A stretch of 64,000 nt of DNA from contig CM043960.1 of the NCBI GenBank assembly GCA_014529385.2, forward strand, positions 72,429,910-72,493,909. The letters are read 5' to 3'. The notes under the pieces were generated by a model that saw nothing but the letters and a program-made list of their open reading frames with translations, was not told the DNA's origin and did no database searches. A program made the position numbers and the translations under genes. Numbering within the stretch: the stretch's first letter is position 1; every line of letters begins with the position of its first letter. Positions 1 through 10,984 of this stretch are shown here, one piece after another. The stretch comes from Adiantum capillus-veneris (lineage: Eukaryota; Streptophyta; Polypodiopsida; Polypodiales; Pteridaceae).

Positions 1-126
1 CATAGCCTATTTCCATGGAGACGATAACCATCCTGCAAGGTGAATGATTCCTCTTTTTTCCCCAAAGCAAGGGCTGACATTATGTCTTTAAAGTTAGGGT
101 CAGTTGTGAGTTGCTATGACACACAT

Positions 127-1727
127 TAACTTTTGGTCGTCGTGAAAGTGCATCAGCCACTTGATTGTGCTTACCCGCAATGTGAGCAATGTGGAAATTA
201 GATTGTGAAAGAAAATTTTCCCACCTCATTTGTTTGTCAGAAATCTTTGTTTACGTCATGAAGTACTTGAGGCTTTGATGGTCTGTTCGTAAAATGAATG
301 GAGTCCCCAATAGATAGTGCTTCCATGTGTCTAGGGCATGTAGAATAGCTAACAGCTCTTTCTCATAAATTCCTAAGATCCATTCATCCGTGTTGAGCCT
401 TCGGCTCTCATATGATATGGCATGCCCTTCTTGAAGCAAGACTACTCCAAGGCAATCACCACAAGCATCACATTGGACCTCAAATAGCTTTGAGAGATCC
501 AGAAGCATAAGGACTGGTTGGGAGATAAGCTTCTCTTTGAGCTTGTCAAAAGCACTTTGCTCCTTAGCAGTCCATGAATACTTAACATTTTTCTTTGTTA
601 AGTCATGTAATGGTCCTGCTATTTGAGAGAATTTTGCTATGAAGCGTCTATAGTATGCACACATACCAATAAAGCTTCTTAGCTCATGTAGATTCCTTGG
701 ATTAGGCCATGCTTTTATTACCCCCAACTTTGATGGATCCATATGGATACCATCTCAAGAGATAATATGACCTAAGTAATGAATCTCTTGAAGCAAAAAT
801 TTTCTTTTCTTTTGATTGAGCAAAAGCTTATTCTCCCTTAATGCTTGAAAAATCACTTGGAGATGTTGCTTGTGTTCTGCCAAGGAATTGGAGTAGATGA
901 TTATATCATCAAAGAACACTCCAGTGAATTTGCAGTAGGGTCTAAAAAATTTCTCCATTAATTGATTGAATGTAGCTGGTGCATTAGTAAAGCCAAAAGG
1001 CATGACTAGATATTCATAAAGGCCAAACGTTGTACAAAACGTGGTCTTTAGGATATATTCATTCACTATCCTTATTTGATGGTAGCCACTTTTAAGGTCA
1101 ATCCTACTGAAGTAGGTAGAGCCTTGTAGCTTATCAAACAGATCTTCTACCCGAGGTATGGGAAATCTGTTTTTGATAGTGATATGGTTTAGTGCGCGAT
1201 AGTCCACACACATGCGGTATGTACCATCTTTCTTTTGCACTAAAAGGATTGGAGAGCAAAAGGGAGGGGAGCTAGGCCTCACCATTCTTTTTTCTACCAA
1301 TTTCTTGTACTTGCCTCATGATATCCTCTTGTTGAGCTTGTGAAAATCAATAGGGAGGTTTGTTAGGCGGTGAGCTTCCTGATAGGAGCTCAATTTGATG
1401 GTCATCATCCCCTCAGTTTGGAGGTAAGTCCATAGGGATATCATCGATGAACACATCTTGGAATCCTTTCAGAAAGTTAGACAAGTCTAACTCTTCTTGA
1501 TTCCTACCATTCACCTTTGATGAAACATTAGGACCTTTTAGGGATTCTTTGACAAAAATCATGTACGTAGAAACTAAGCTTTTCATTGATTTATCAAGGG
1601 CGAGAGGATTTACAAGTGGTATAGTACGACCAAAATCATTAGCATCTATATAGATATTCTCTCCCCTATAGGTGAAGTAGATTCTCCTTTCAGGGAACTT
1701 CATGCTGGCAGCCATGCGGTTGACCAT
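127..1727 (-). pseudogene. Ty3/gypsy pol: reverse transcriptase and RNase H, broken
   Basis: Polyprotein fragment that would copy element RNA into DNA. Seen on the minus strand: a connector (1,727-1,413), an RT domain (1,300-755) with QKKDGTYRMCVDYRALN, SRIDLKSGYHQIRI and YLVMPFGFTNAPATF, and a catalytic box FFDDIIIYS that keeps both Asp residues. The RT thumb and RNase H follow (742-251), with FEVQCDAC, YEKELLAIL and RTDHQSLKY. The frame then runs on through a stop to the RNase H end VADALSRRP near 127. One in-frame TGA separates RT from RNase H near 745, and a frameshift lies between 1,300 and 1,413. Integrase would lie beyond the window start. Gag and protease follow in the expected order at higher coordinates. 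The Ty3/gypsy call is secure; the lineage is not determined. Confidence 0.93.
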
Positions 1728-2124
1728 GGTACCCCTAGGATAGCATCCTCATGTTGGAGAGGAGAGATAAAGAAGTATTCTTTGTCGACATAGCTTTGGA
1801 CATGAAGCCTCAACTTCCCAATCAAGGGAGTAACGCAGGCTTGCTGTCCCTTGAAAGCAGCATCGGTAGTTACAGCACCTCCCATCTCAAAAGTTTGAAT
1901 GTCCAACTTGGTGGCCAACTCCATTGATATGAATTGAGAGTAGAACCAGGGCAAAACAAGATGAAGGCATCATGCTCCCTTACCTTTCCCCAAGCATAGG
2001 AGAGAGGTGATCCTTTGCAATGAGTATCCACTTTTGGAGCTTCGATAGTGGAAGCTCTAGGAGTCTCATTGCGAGCATTTCTTTTGGGGCAAGCATGATA
2101 GCCATGTCCTTGCTCCCCACACAT
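1700..2124 (-). pseudogene. Ty3/gypsy zinc knuckle and aspartic protease, broken
   Basis: Joins gag and RT of the same minus-strand element. The zinc knuckle reads MCGEQGHGYHACPKR (about 2,122-2,078). The related copy near 63,719 has CFKCGEQGHAYRACP, so the first Cys of the CCHC motif is lost here. The protease active site reads LFCPGST, where the related copy has LFDPGST, so the catalytic Asp is replaced by Cys. A frameshift near 1,950 moves the rest of the protease (ISMELATKLDIQ onward) into another frame, ending near 1,700. The domain cannot be functional in this copy. Confidence 0.85.
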
Positions 2125-2160
2125 TAAACCTTTGTGATCCTTGCGAAAAGTTTCAAGCTC

Positions 2161-3325
2161 TTAAGGAGAGAGTTTATTTTTACATTTGTAAACTCCTTTC
2201 TCTTTGGACCGATTGTTGTTGTTGTTGTTGGAGTGGCCATGGAAAAAATTTTGGGCATTAATTTTGCCCTTTGCATCACTTTTGTCTTTATTTTCCATGG
2301 GTTTGATATCCCATCTAACCCCTTGTTGGAAATTGATGCGTGAAGCAACCATGGTATGGTGGATTACTTCGCGGATAGAGTCAAGCCATTGAGAGTTGAC
2401 ATACTCGGCCATCTCTTCAGGTAATCCCGCACAGAATTGTTGTTTTTGCTCAACAAAGTCTATCTTTTGAAAGACAATAGCCTTGAGATGTAAATCCCAA
2501 AACTTTCCACATATTTGTGGATAGACTCATGAGAGAGAATCCTTAAACTCCGCCGTTCAGTGAGAACTTTGTCCTTTGCATCGCTTGCAAGGAATTGCTT
2601 CATGATGGAAACTTGTAGAGTTTTCCATGTCTTTGGGGTTTTGCCATTGCCACGAAGGCTAGCCCACCATTGACGAGCCGATTTTTGGAAGTGCATAGCT
2701 ACATGGTGTAGCTTGGAGGACTCTGTGAATCCCTCGTCTCCAAAGGCCGCATCAAATAGTTGGATGAAGGCCAATACTTTGTTGGTAGCACCAAAGGTGC
2801 CATCATAGGTGAGAAATTCATTCCAGGTATTTAATATGTAGTGCCAAAAAACCTGAGAGCATAGGCCGCACATGTGCAAAATCACCTTCTTGCCATCCTC
2901 ATCCATGATCAAGTTGCCACTGGTGTCGATCGAGTACGGTAAGCCCTCTTGCCTATTACGGTTGAACCTAGGTGTCATTGCGGTCATCTCAACAAGGGTC
3001 TCAAGTGGCATCTCGATAGGGGTCACGACTACGAGTTTCTCCATGGGAGTTTGGGCTCCAAAGCAAGAAGTGTTGAGTGGAGTGAGTGCCGGAGCAGTAT
3101 AGCGAGTGGTGTGTAGCCATGAATGGCTGATGGTCACGCAAAAGCCTTAGTAGAGGGCGACATCGCGGCCGGTGTGGGGGTAGGCAAAGAAGGGGGAGTT
3201 AAGGAGCCTCGATGACTACAAGGCGGTGTGGAAGCGTCAGTGGAGCCTCCTCCACAGCAGTCACTGCTGCCACCACTAGAGCATTGGTTCCTAGAGGAGT
3301 GTGTAGTTTGTCTAGTTGACACCAA
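2161..3325 (-). pseudogene. Ty3/gypsy gag, broken
   Basis: Capsid-type protein that would package element RNA. The likely start is the Met of MVSTRQTTHSS at 3,325, a common type of gag start. The first 63 codons are Ser/Gly/Thr-rich. After a frameshift near 3,135 the capsid core runs to 2,460 (LTYDGTFGATNKVLAF, SARQWWASLRGNGKT, HESIHKYVESF). After another break, 2,412-2,161 holds MAEYVNSQ and HHTMVASRINF plus an Asn-rich linker. The order and spacing match the gag at 62,273-64,000, which shows the two are one family. The short ORF above it (3,535-3,347) is not recognisable and may be leader sequence. Confidence 0.88.
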
Positions 3326-3723
3326 GCTCTCGGAGCGTGTTAAGCGCTATAAAGTAGATGAAGACTTTGAAGGAGTGGAACGATGTGCACGTGAGCCAAC
3401 TCCGTGGTGGATGTCATACCACCTCCTCTGATCGAGATCCAAGGAAGCATAAAACTCATCTGAATCCATACCTGCATTTAAAAAAAAACACATTTGAAGT
3501 TGAAACATGTTGATGATGAAAGGAGAAGGATTCATAATTTAAGTTTCACAAGTTTAGTATAGAGACAAGAGGGGGCAAAACTGCTCAAATACAATGTCTA
3601 TGACAAAAGGGAGAAAAATTGCTCAGATACAATGTCTATGAATTTAATAGGTCTCTCTCTCAACCTCGCATAATCAACATAACTCCCTATGTCTATATAG
3701 AGCCCTCTGTCTAATAAAATGTT
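3326..3723. other. Junction between gypsy element and CACTA element
   Basis: No gene recognised. It links the 5' side of the minus-strand gypsy gag to the 3' side of the CACTA gene. A short direct repeat containing CAATGTCTATGA occurs twice near 3,590-3,645. I find neither a CACTACAAGA terminus nor a gypsy LTR end here, so both elements appear truncated at this junction. Confidence 0.5.
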
Positions 3724-6700
3724 CTATGTTTCATCTAGGAGGTCCTCCACATACATCTCTCTTTCAAAAGCAATTTTGGCCTCAATCGGCACCACATCCG
3801 TGGCTTCTTGTTCATTTTCCTCTTCGATCTCCTCCAAGATGACAAGGTGACTAGAAAATTGTAGCCTTTGTACACATGTGCGCTGTGTGGGGCTACCTTC
3901 ATAACATACCACCAATCTGGTTGCAACTTTGTAGGCTGGAATATCACGTGCAAGAGCGACGTATCTTACATGAGTGGTCAAGGCACACAAGTCCTCTAAA
4001 GTTGGATGAGGAAAAATTTACCAATTTACTTGTTCACAATGCTCGGGTAATACAAAAGTGTCTCAAAGTTCGGTCCACTTTTTGGTTAAGTCCACCTCAA
4101 GGAAACCTGACTCTCCTCTGCGCACAATAGCATTTTGGCCCTCCATGTTTATCTTGAATCATTGCACGTTGAACAAGTCCACAAAAAATCCTCTGTAGTC
4201 TACCCTCAAAATTTTGTGTAGCATGCAAAAGTAAGTGAGTTCTACTATCACAAGGTTTGCAACAAAGGACCGTTGTCAGCTCGATTGTTTGAATTTTGCC
4301 ATGACTCCGCAATCTTGTGTAAAATTCTTTATATCTATATGTTGTACCCTGAAATGCTAACCTTTACACCATGCTTCCGTGTATGACGTATAAAACAACC
4401 AACAATGATAATGAGTAGCCGCCGTCAATACAAAAAATATGCCATGGGTCTAAGGTTATAAGCATACCTTGGGATTGCATCCTCATGAGTACTCCCACTC
4501 CTCCTCAGTCACCTGTTTATTGCACTACTGTGTGCTTTTCAAGGCATTGTACAACCATCTTAAGCTCATGAATGTTGGTAGGCTCTCAAGACCTACTGGA
4601 TAATGCACCGGTGGTTGTCTTCCCCGTCTCGACTCAAGTCATGCCCTTTGTCACTCTTGCTTTACATCCTCATAATGTGAAATCCACTTTTGGATCACTG
4701 GGTTGTGAAGCATGGCATCTGGATCCTTTGTCATGTTCTTTTCCACACCAATATTGCACATCACAACCCAGATATGCGCTCATCATCAATGGTGTGCCAA
4801 AGCGGATCTCCTGCATGATCAGCTCCAAAGAGCCACTTTCTCTAATGTACACAAGGGACTCTGAAACAAGCCAACCCTTTGCCATGCTACCCTCTGGACG
4901 TGCCTTCTGATGCACATATCCCTTGAGCGTTTCCATGAAATGTTCTAAAAAGAATATCCACCTGGAATGCACTATGCCAGCTATTTCCACCTCATCAACT
5001 ACGTGAACGAGAAGATGCACTTGAATGGTCAGCATGGTAGTAGGAATTGTGTGTTGAACATGCAAAGGTACCTCCGCAATGTTTTGTTTCATGGATGGTA
5101 TAGAAACTACATCAATCTCCTTCTGGGAGATCCATTGCACCAATTTTGCAAGTTTGTAGATTGTTTGGCAGATGCTGGGGGACAAACAACCTCAATCACC
5201 ACTGGCAAAGTAAACTGCAAAACAAGTTTAGCATTGGAATCAAAGTCCACACATGGGTAATACTATGCACATCTTACTATGATCAATTTCAATTCAAACA
5301 TACCTGACACATTTTATTCCAGTCATGTGATTTAGAACCAATAAGCTTCCCTTTCTTTGTGAATGCTATCCGGAGTGAGTGCATTATGCATGCGGATGTA
5401 CGCACGAATCGAATGATCCCTTTCACTTTGCATTCCCATTGTCCTGTCAAGATTCATGGTGCTCTAGGCAGCTTTATCAATCCATCGTTTTCTATCTATG
5501 GCCAATATTGCTCCATACGACCAACATCCCTAAGGTCAATTTTGGCTTCCAATGTATCTTTCTTACCAACGAGATGGTCCCACAGTAGATTATCCACATT
5601 CTTGAATATGTGCATTGGATCCATGATTGATCTTGAGTCTGGGCCACTCTAGCAACTCATACCATAGAGAGAATCTCTTCATCCCTGAGGGTAGACTATC
5701 TTCATATATCTCCTTCTACTCTAACCATGCTTGAGCATACATCCTTGGCGATTCTTTTCCCAAGAAACCCTCTCATAACTCGTGATTCTCTGGAAGATAC
5801 GCTCGATGACCTTCATAGATTTGCTTCTTGAATGAGGGTGCTTGACGTGCATTAAGTATGGGGCCACATGTGATGCATGCATTGTAATTTCTTGTTTGAA
5901 TCCCTGCACCCATACACACGAAAATAAACCCACTTAAGCCCTGCACCCATACACATGACAATAAACCTAACCACAGGAGGTTCTCACCTGAGAATTTTGT
6001 TAGCATGGGATGGTCATGCATCATCCACATTAAAATACCTTTGATCAAGGCATTGCATTGACCTGCATGTACTCTCATATCCACCACTTCTATGCCTGTC
6101 CAAAATGCTTGTAGCTCTTCCAATAGTGGATGAAGATACACATCCATATTCTTCACTTTATTCCCCCCGACATAATCAAGCTTAAAAATAGGTGTCCCTT
6201 CTTAGTCGTCAGCCACCATGGGGGAATGTTGTAGTTGACAATGACAATTGGACATACACTGTAAGATGTCAACCTCTGACAAAGTGGATTTACGCCATCC
6301 ACAACAAGGCTGAGGTGAAAATTTAGAGCTTCCCTACCAAAATCCGACCATGTGTCATCAATATGGTTCCAGGCCGCACAATTTACATGGATATGTAGCA
6401 CACTATCCAAAGACCTATTCTCCTCGTGCTATGTTGCTAGAGTGGCCATGGACTTGCATTCAAAGAAATGCTTGATGCAAGGCAATAGAGGAAAATGTCA
6501 TAGCACCTTTTGCAACACTTTTTGTCCATGGAGATCCGTTCGATATCTCTCAGAATTACATTTCGAACACTTTTGCATGTCCACATATTCCCCCTTGAAA
6601 AGAATGCAGTCATTAGTACAAGCATGAATGGAATTTTAATCCATCCCCAAGGTTTGCTAGATCTTTCTTGCATCCTCTATAGAATCTCGCATCACATTAT

Positions 6701-7225
6701 CAACTAGAAATATGTGCTCCTTGAGCAATCTACAGAGATAAAAACAATAACATTTCTCGTAATTTGGTACATTTTACATGTATAGTTTTTCATTGAAGTT
6801 GACACATTGCAATAGATTACCTGAAAAGTTATGTGATGCTAGTGTCACTCCATCCAAACTTTGTCTACATGTTGAGAAGAACCAAGAGTGCCTTCAATCT
6901 AGACACTCATGCTCCATCATACAAGGGTGTATCAGCCTCATGTTTCATGTCATTGTAGGCAAGCCTTTCCAAATCGATGATCGTCTTGATCAATTTGTCA
7001 ATCTTGGACTCAAACATATCCTGGTTGGGGATGTGCTATGCGTGGTCACCCACCCTTCGAGCTTGAAGAGGCTGTATTTTGCACCCTCACGTATGTGCAA
7101 ACGTGCTACAAAGAAAAGCGCCTTGTCCGTTTCACATCATGTTTGCATTGATTACATGGACATAAGATCCTTGTTGTGAGATAGACGTCTTGATCGGAAG
7201 GCCCCACATCATCATCACTACTCAT
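3724..7225 (-). pseudogene. CACTA (En/Spm) transposase tnp2, multi-exon, degraded
   Basis: Would cut and paste a CACTA transposon. The start is placed at 7,225 (MSSDDDVGPSDQ), just upstream of the zinc-binding CPCNQCKHD of the transposase-associated domain. Then follow the second Cys cluster CSKCNSERYR with NDCILF (about 6,560-6,625), and the Transposase_21 core with WSDFGREALNFHLSLVVDG, NPLCQRLTSYS and NIPPWW (6,400-6,190) and MDVYLHPLLEELQAFW (6,156-5,990). A DUF4218-like block has HVVDEVEIAG, HSRWIFFLEHFME and KARPEGSMAKGW (5,060-4,840). A DUF4216-like block has DYRGFFVDLFNV and SGFLEVDLTKKW (4,310-4,010). The tail ends in an acidic segment at 3,724. Many stops and frame changes exist; some may be introns, several are lesions. 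All the tnp2 domains are still in order. Confidence 0.85.
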
Positions 7226-7292
7226 AATGACTGTGAAAACCCTGAACCCTAAACATAAATTTATTCTTCTCTCTTTCTCTCTTTCTTCTCTC

Positions 7293-7293
<1 letters not shown>

Positions 7294-7364
<71 letters not shown>
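7294..7364. repeat. (CT)n microsatellite
   Basis: About 71 bp of nearly perfect CT dinucleotide, preceded by an impure pyrimidine tract from about 7,265. It lies just upstream of the CACTA tnp2 start on the opposite strand (GA on the gene's strand). Confidence 0.97.
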
Positions 7365-7368
<4 letters not shown>

Positions 7369-8311
7369 TCCCCTCTGGTAGCAGTCATCAAGAAACCATA
7401 AATCACACTATAAACTACCTCAGATTCTCTAGCCATGCCCAATCCCCATACACCTCAGTCTAGAGGTGCACGGAGATAAGGACCAACGAGTTATAATCTC
7501 GTCTTTATTGGTCAATGTCTCTATTTGTGGGTGTGATAAATCTGCACACCCACATCTACATGTCAATGCATATAGTGGGCAAAACCCCTTTGCCGCTTGT
7601 TCAACTCTAGCCATGCCCTAGTGTACACTACCTCAGATTCTCTAACCATGCCCGATCCCCGGGATGCAAAAATGCAGTGACCTTTAGAAACGACTTTCCC
7701 GCGAGTCGTTTGCGCATGTGAGCTTGCAAACGACTTCATACCTAAACCCATGGAAGCTATATGCAAGCTAATTGAAAGCTCACATGCTCAAACGGCTCGT
7801 AGACAGGCCGTTTTCAAAGTCTGTGGCGTTTTTGGGATGCAATAACACAATGATTGAGAGGGTAGAGATAGATAGAGATTAAAGCTTTGGTTAATACTTC
7901 TCTTAGCCTTTGAAAAAATGCACTCAAGTAACTAAACCCATGGTTTAGAACATTGTTTATTGCAAAGAGTAGTGGAGTGGGTTTACTAGTGCTAAGTTGG
8001 CACTTATTCCTATCGAGCTTGCTAGTAGCTCAATAATGGTTAAGTTGTAGGCAAGTCTAAAAAGACTCCATTATTAAGACCATATTTCTCGATGGTGTCC
8101 CCCAAACCTTGTAAACAGGCATGCCAATGGAGATAATAAATATCAGTCCCACTTACCCTATTGAAACGAACAACTCCAACATTTCATAGATTAGAGGAGT
8201 GCATCTCTTCTTAGGTAGAGAAGAAAGAAACCTAGGCTCTATCACAAACTATCTATCTTTGCACTCTCTTCAAAGAAAGGTAGTTAGGGTAGGATGAGGG
8301 AAATAGAGTAG

Positions 8312-8358
8312 AGAGAGAGAGCAATAGGAGATTTATCTACTCCTATTGCTCTCTCTCT
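8312..8358. repeat. GAGA-type inverted repeat (hairpin)
   Basis: Arms AGAGCAATAGGAG and CTCCTATTGCTCT, extended by GA/CT repeats to 19 perfect bp, surround a 9-base loop ATTTATCTA. A second imperfect copy (AGAGCAATAGGAG, then ATTTATCTACTATTACTCT) lies near 8,529-8,570. The neighbourhood is made of short GATAGAGA-type repeats. Confidence 0.85.
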
Positions 8359-8605
8359 ACTCTTATTGTCCTTATGTATAGATAGAGAGGATGTAGAGAG
8401 GGAGGTAGATACCTAATCATCCCACTCTCTACCTACACCTAATTATCCCTCTCTCTATAGATAGGTAGAGAGGGATAAGTTGAGCGCAATATACTAGAGA
8501 GAGGGTAGAGACTAGAGAGATAGGGTAGAGAGAGCAATAGGAGATTTATCTACTATTACTCTCTCTATTTTCTCTGATCTGTATCTTCTATCTCTCTATT
8601 CTATC

Positions 8606-8843
8606 TAATTTTAAACCTTAAACATAACCCTAAATCTAAACCTTGATCCTAACCCTATATTAAAACCCTAATCTTGAAGCTAAATTTAAATATAAAAAAT
8701 AAATTCTAAACATAAACCCTTAACCTAAACCCTAAATCTAAATCCTAAAGCTAACCCTAAATCTAAACCCTAATCCTAACCCTAGATTTAAACCCTAATC
8801 CTAAAGCTACACACACACACACACGCACGCACGCGCACGCGCA

Positions 8844-8922
<79 letters not shown>

Positions 8923-9050
8923 CTAAACCATAAACCTAACCCAAAATATTCTAAACCTTAATCCTAACCTTAACTTTAAACCTTAATTCTAACCCTATAT
9001 ATAAACCTTAATCCTAAAGTTAGCTAAACCTAACCCTAAACCTAGATTTC
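8606..9050. repeat. Degenerate interstitial telomere-like repeats
   Basis: Many units related to the plant telomere repeat CCCTAAA (AACCCTAAAT, AACCCTAATC, TAAACCTTAATCC) with substitutions and spacer changes. They are broken in the middle by an AC microsatellite. The unit is plant-type but far from perfect, so this is an old or internally generated tract, not a chromosome end. Confidence 0.75.
8804..8920. repeat. (AC)n microsatellite within telomere-like tract
   Basis: Perfect AC runs separated by an ACGC-containing patch near 8,824-8,842. Total length about 117 bp. Confidence 0.97.
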
Positions 9051-9059
9051 TCATTCTCT

Positions 9060-9067
9060 CTATCTCT

Positions 9068-9125
<58 letters not shown>

Positions 9126-9150
9126 GTGTTTGTGTGTGTGTGTGTGCAGG
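9060..9150. repeat. (CT)n followed by (GT)n
   Basis: CT dinucleotides to about 9,122, then a short GT run near 9,127-9,146. A second impure GT tract lies near 9,256-9,284. Confidence 0.95.
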
Positions 9151-9359
9151 CGTGCGTGTGTGAGTGGGAGGGAGAAAGAAAAGAAGGGAAGGGAACATGG
9201 GAGAGAGTAGAGGGAGGGAGTATACCTGGATCTCCCTCCTCTCCTCACGGGCACATGTGTGTGTGTTGGTGTGTGTGTGTGTGTGCATGAGAGGGAGGTG
9301 AGGGCATATACATCTTTTCATCGTCGTTTACTCGAGAGCCCCAAAATCATCACAAATCT

Positions 9360-9525
9360 GAGTTTTGGTACTCTTGGGTTATTTTTACCTATAGAATCGT
9401 CGTCGCTATAGTCGACCCTATAAGCGTCACTTATAGCGTTGACTACAGCGATGCTCATAGTGTCGTCTCGTGAGTTTTGAGCGGCGCAAAATGAGCATCA
9501 CTAAGCTTAAGCACCTCTTGTAGTG
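9360..9525 (-). mobile_element. CACTA terminus with subterminal repeats
   Basis: Read on the minus strand, the outer end begins CACTACAAGAGGTGCTTAAG at 9,525, the classic CACTA terminal sequence. Next to it are short GC-containing motifs repeated in both orientations (AGCGTCACT, ATAGCGTTGACT, CAGCGATGCTCATAG, TCGCTATAGTCG), the usual subterminal transposase-binding arrangement. The gene at 3,724-7,225 points away from this end. The matching left end was not found, so the element is probably truncated on that side. Confidence 0.78.
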
Positions 9526-10109
9526 ATCCCTTGGGAAACTTTTCATCGAAACAGGGCTGCAAGGGGACCAAGCAAAGGGTGGAGGGCATGCCCTAGCGCT
9601 CAGTGGGACGAGGCACATAGGGGCCCATTTTTGGACATGTGTTGCTGTAAACGAGGGGATATAGACATAATAAACGAATGAACAAATTATATAGTACAAA
9701 ATGAAATAAAAAAACAATACAAAAGACCAATTTTATTCTATTGTATCTGATTTTACATCATGGAATGTGTACCTTTCTTCAAATTACATCAACTGGTATC
9801 ATGGGACTAGTGGTAGGCTTCATGCAAAGGGTTTTTAAATCTCTTCAAGATTTGTCACTACTTGACTTAGGCTTAAGACATAGTGGGATAGAACTGACCC
9901 AGGATTCTTGATTTTAAAGGCATACAAGGTGGCCTCGCAACCCGTTGTATACATGTGTTGGCACTCAAAGTGAGGGATCTTTGCAAAGTATGACACTCAA
10001 TGCCTTGCACTTAAGTAGCTTCGCACAACTACGCATTGAGAACTATGTGTGAATGACTCAAAGAATGGATGGTCCTAGGTGGCTCAAGTAGTGCAACAAG
10101 GAGCTATCC
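9526..10109. other. Unassigned spacer
   Basis: Starts directly outside the CACTA terminus. No conserved coding motif, RNA gene or repeat boundary seen. Confidence 0.4.
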
Positions 10110-10984
10110 CTACCAACATGCATGGTGTGAGAGTATCCAATTTTCATAGAGAAACTTCAACATGGTATACAATCTACAAAATATTTTGAAGAACATTACC
10201 CTGGTGAGGTCGATGTTGGAACAATTTTCTCCACCCATTGGAATCATTGGTTTGTGTGGGTGGAAAGAGATTTTGGGCACACTCTCATAAAAGAAAGCAC
10301 ATGATTTTATCTCCACAAGGGTGCTTGCCATTGTTTGCACCAGTTTGTGTGGGTGGAAAGAGATTTTGGGCACACTCGCATAAAAGAAAGCACACGATTT
10401 TATCTCCACCAAGGTGCTTGCCATTGTTTGCACCAAATTTTGATCATTTTCATTGGGCAAGTAGGAGAGTCTTTTTGAGAGATTTTGGTCTTCAAAGTCA
10501 ATTCCTAATTGTGTTGGTGCTCCCTTTCCTCTTGGATCCTTCATGCCTACAAGGATAGCAAGCACCAAGAGTGACTCATCTTCTTTGAGTCCAAGTGTCT
10601 TTGCAATGTCATTGAGGAAAGAAAGTGACGACCCTCCATCACCATTGCATGCAAAGTGAGCAGTTGAAAGTCGGGGACTTCCTCCAACACTTCATGTCCC
10701 TCTATCATTTGATCTTCCTCCTTGATGGAGCTAGGTTTTTGTAAGAGAACAAGTGCCATGGATGCTTCCATCTCCTCAATATCTTCATTGTTCTCCTCCA
10801 TTATCGGTACATGCTCCTTTTTGCTAGCTTTTGATTTTGATTTTTCCTTGTCTTTGCCCTCGAACACAAGCAATGCAAGCACCATGTCCCAAGATATGAA
10901 TTGGGTGCCTATACACCCAATGCCCAAGTTTATGAGGTCATTCTCATCCTTTGTCTTGTAGTTGCATTTGGTGAGTTGTAACAT
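10110..10984 (-). pseudogene. Unidentified ORF pair with an in-frame 31-codon duplication
   Basis: Two overlapping minus-strand frames (10,984-10,547, 145 aa; 10,568-10,110, 152 aa) look like one reading frame split by a shift. The first is acidic and Lys-rich (GKDKEKSKSKASKKEH, EENNEDIEEMEAS). The second carries two copies of a 31-residue unit containing MASTLVEIKSCAFFY and SVPKISFHPHK, encoded by a 93-bp tandem duplication (period 10,251 to 10,344). I do not recognise the family. The length of open frame and the frame-preserving duplication suggest ancestral coding sequence, perhaps from a retroelement, but this is inference. It abuts the solo LTR at 10,977. Confidence 0.45.

Larger units (their letters stand above)
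7226..9359. other. CACTA 5' non-coding region rich in simple repeats
   Basis: Lies between the tnp2 start and the preserved CACTA terminus at 9,525, so it should be promoter and 5' flank of that element. It holds long CT and AC microsatellites, GAGA-type inverted repeats and telomere-like tracts, each listed separately. No coding sequence is convincing; the long ORFs across it are dipeptide translations of microsatellites. Confidence 0.55.

Noticed and set aside
7218..7463. ORFs rich in Arg-Glu or Ser-Leu
   Set aside because: Translations of the CT microsatellite.
8086..8097. TAAGACCATATT, identical to the start of the large transposon's end
   Set aside because: Only 12 bases match and the continuation differs; expected by chance in 64 kb of AT-rich DNA or at most a relic.
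8606..9050. A real chromosome end
   Set aside because: Units are degenerate, interrupted by microsatellites and surrounded by transposons on both sides.
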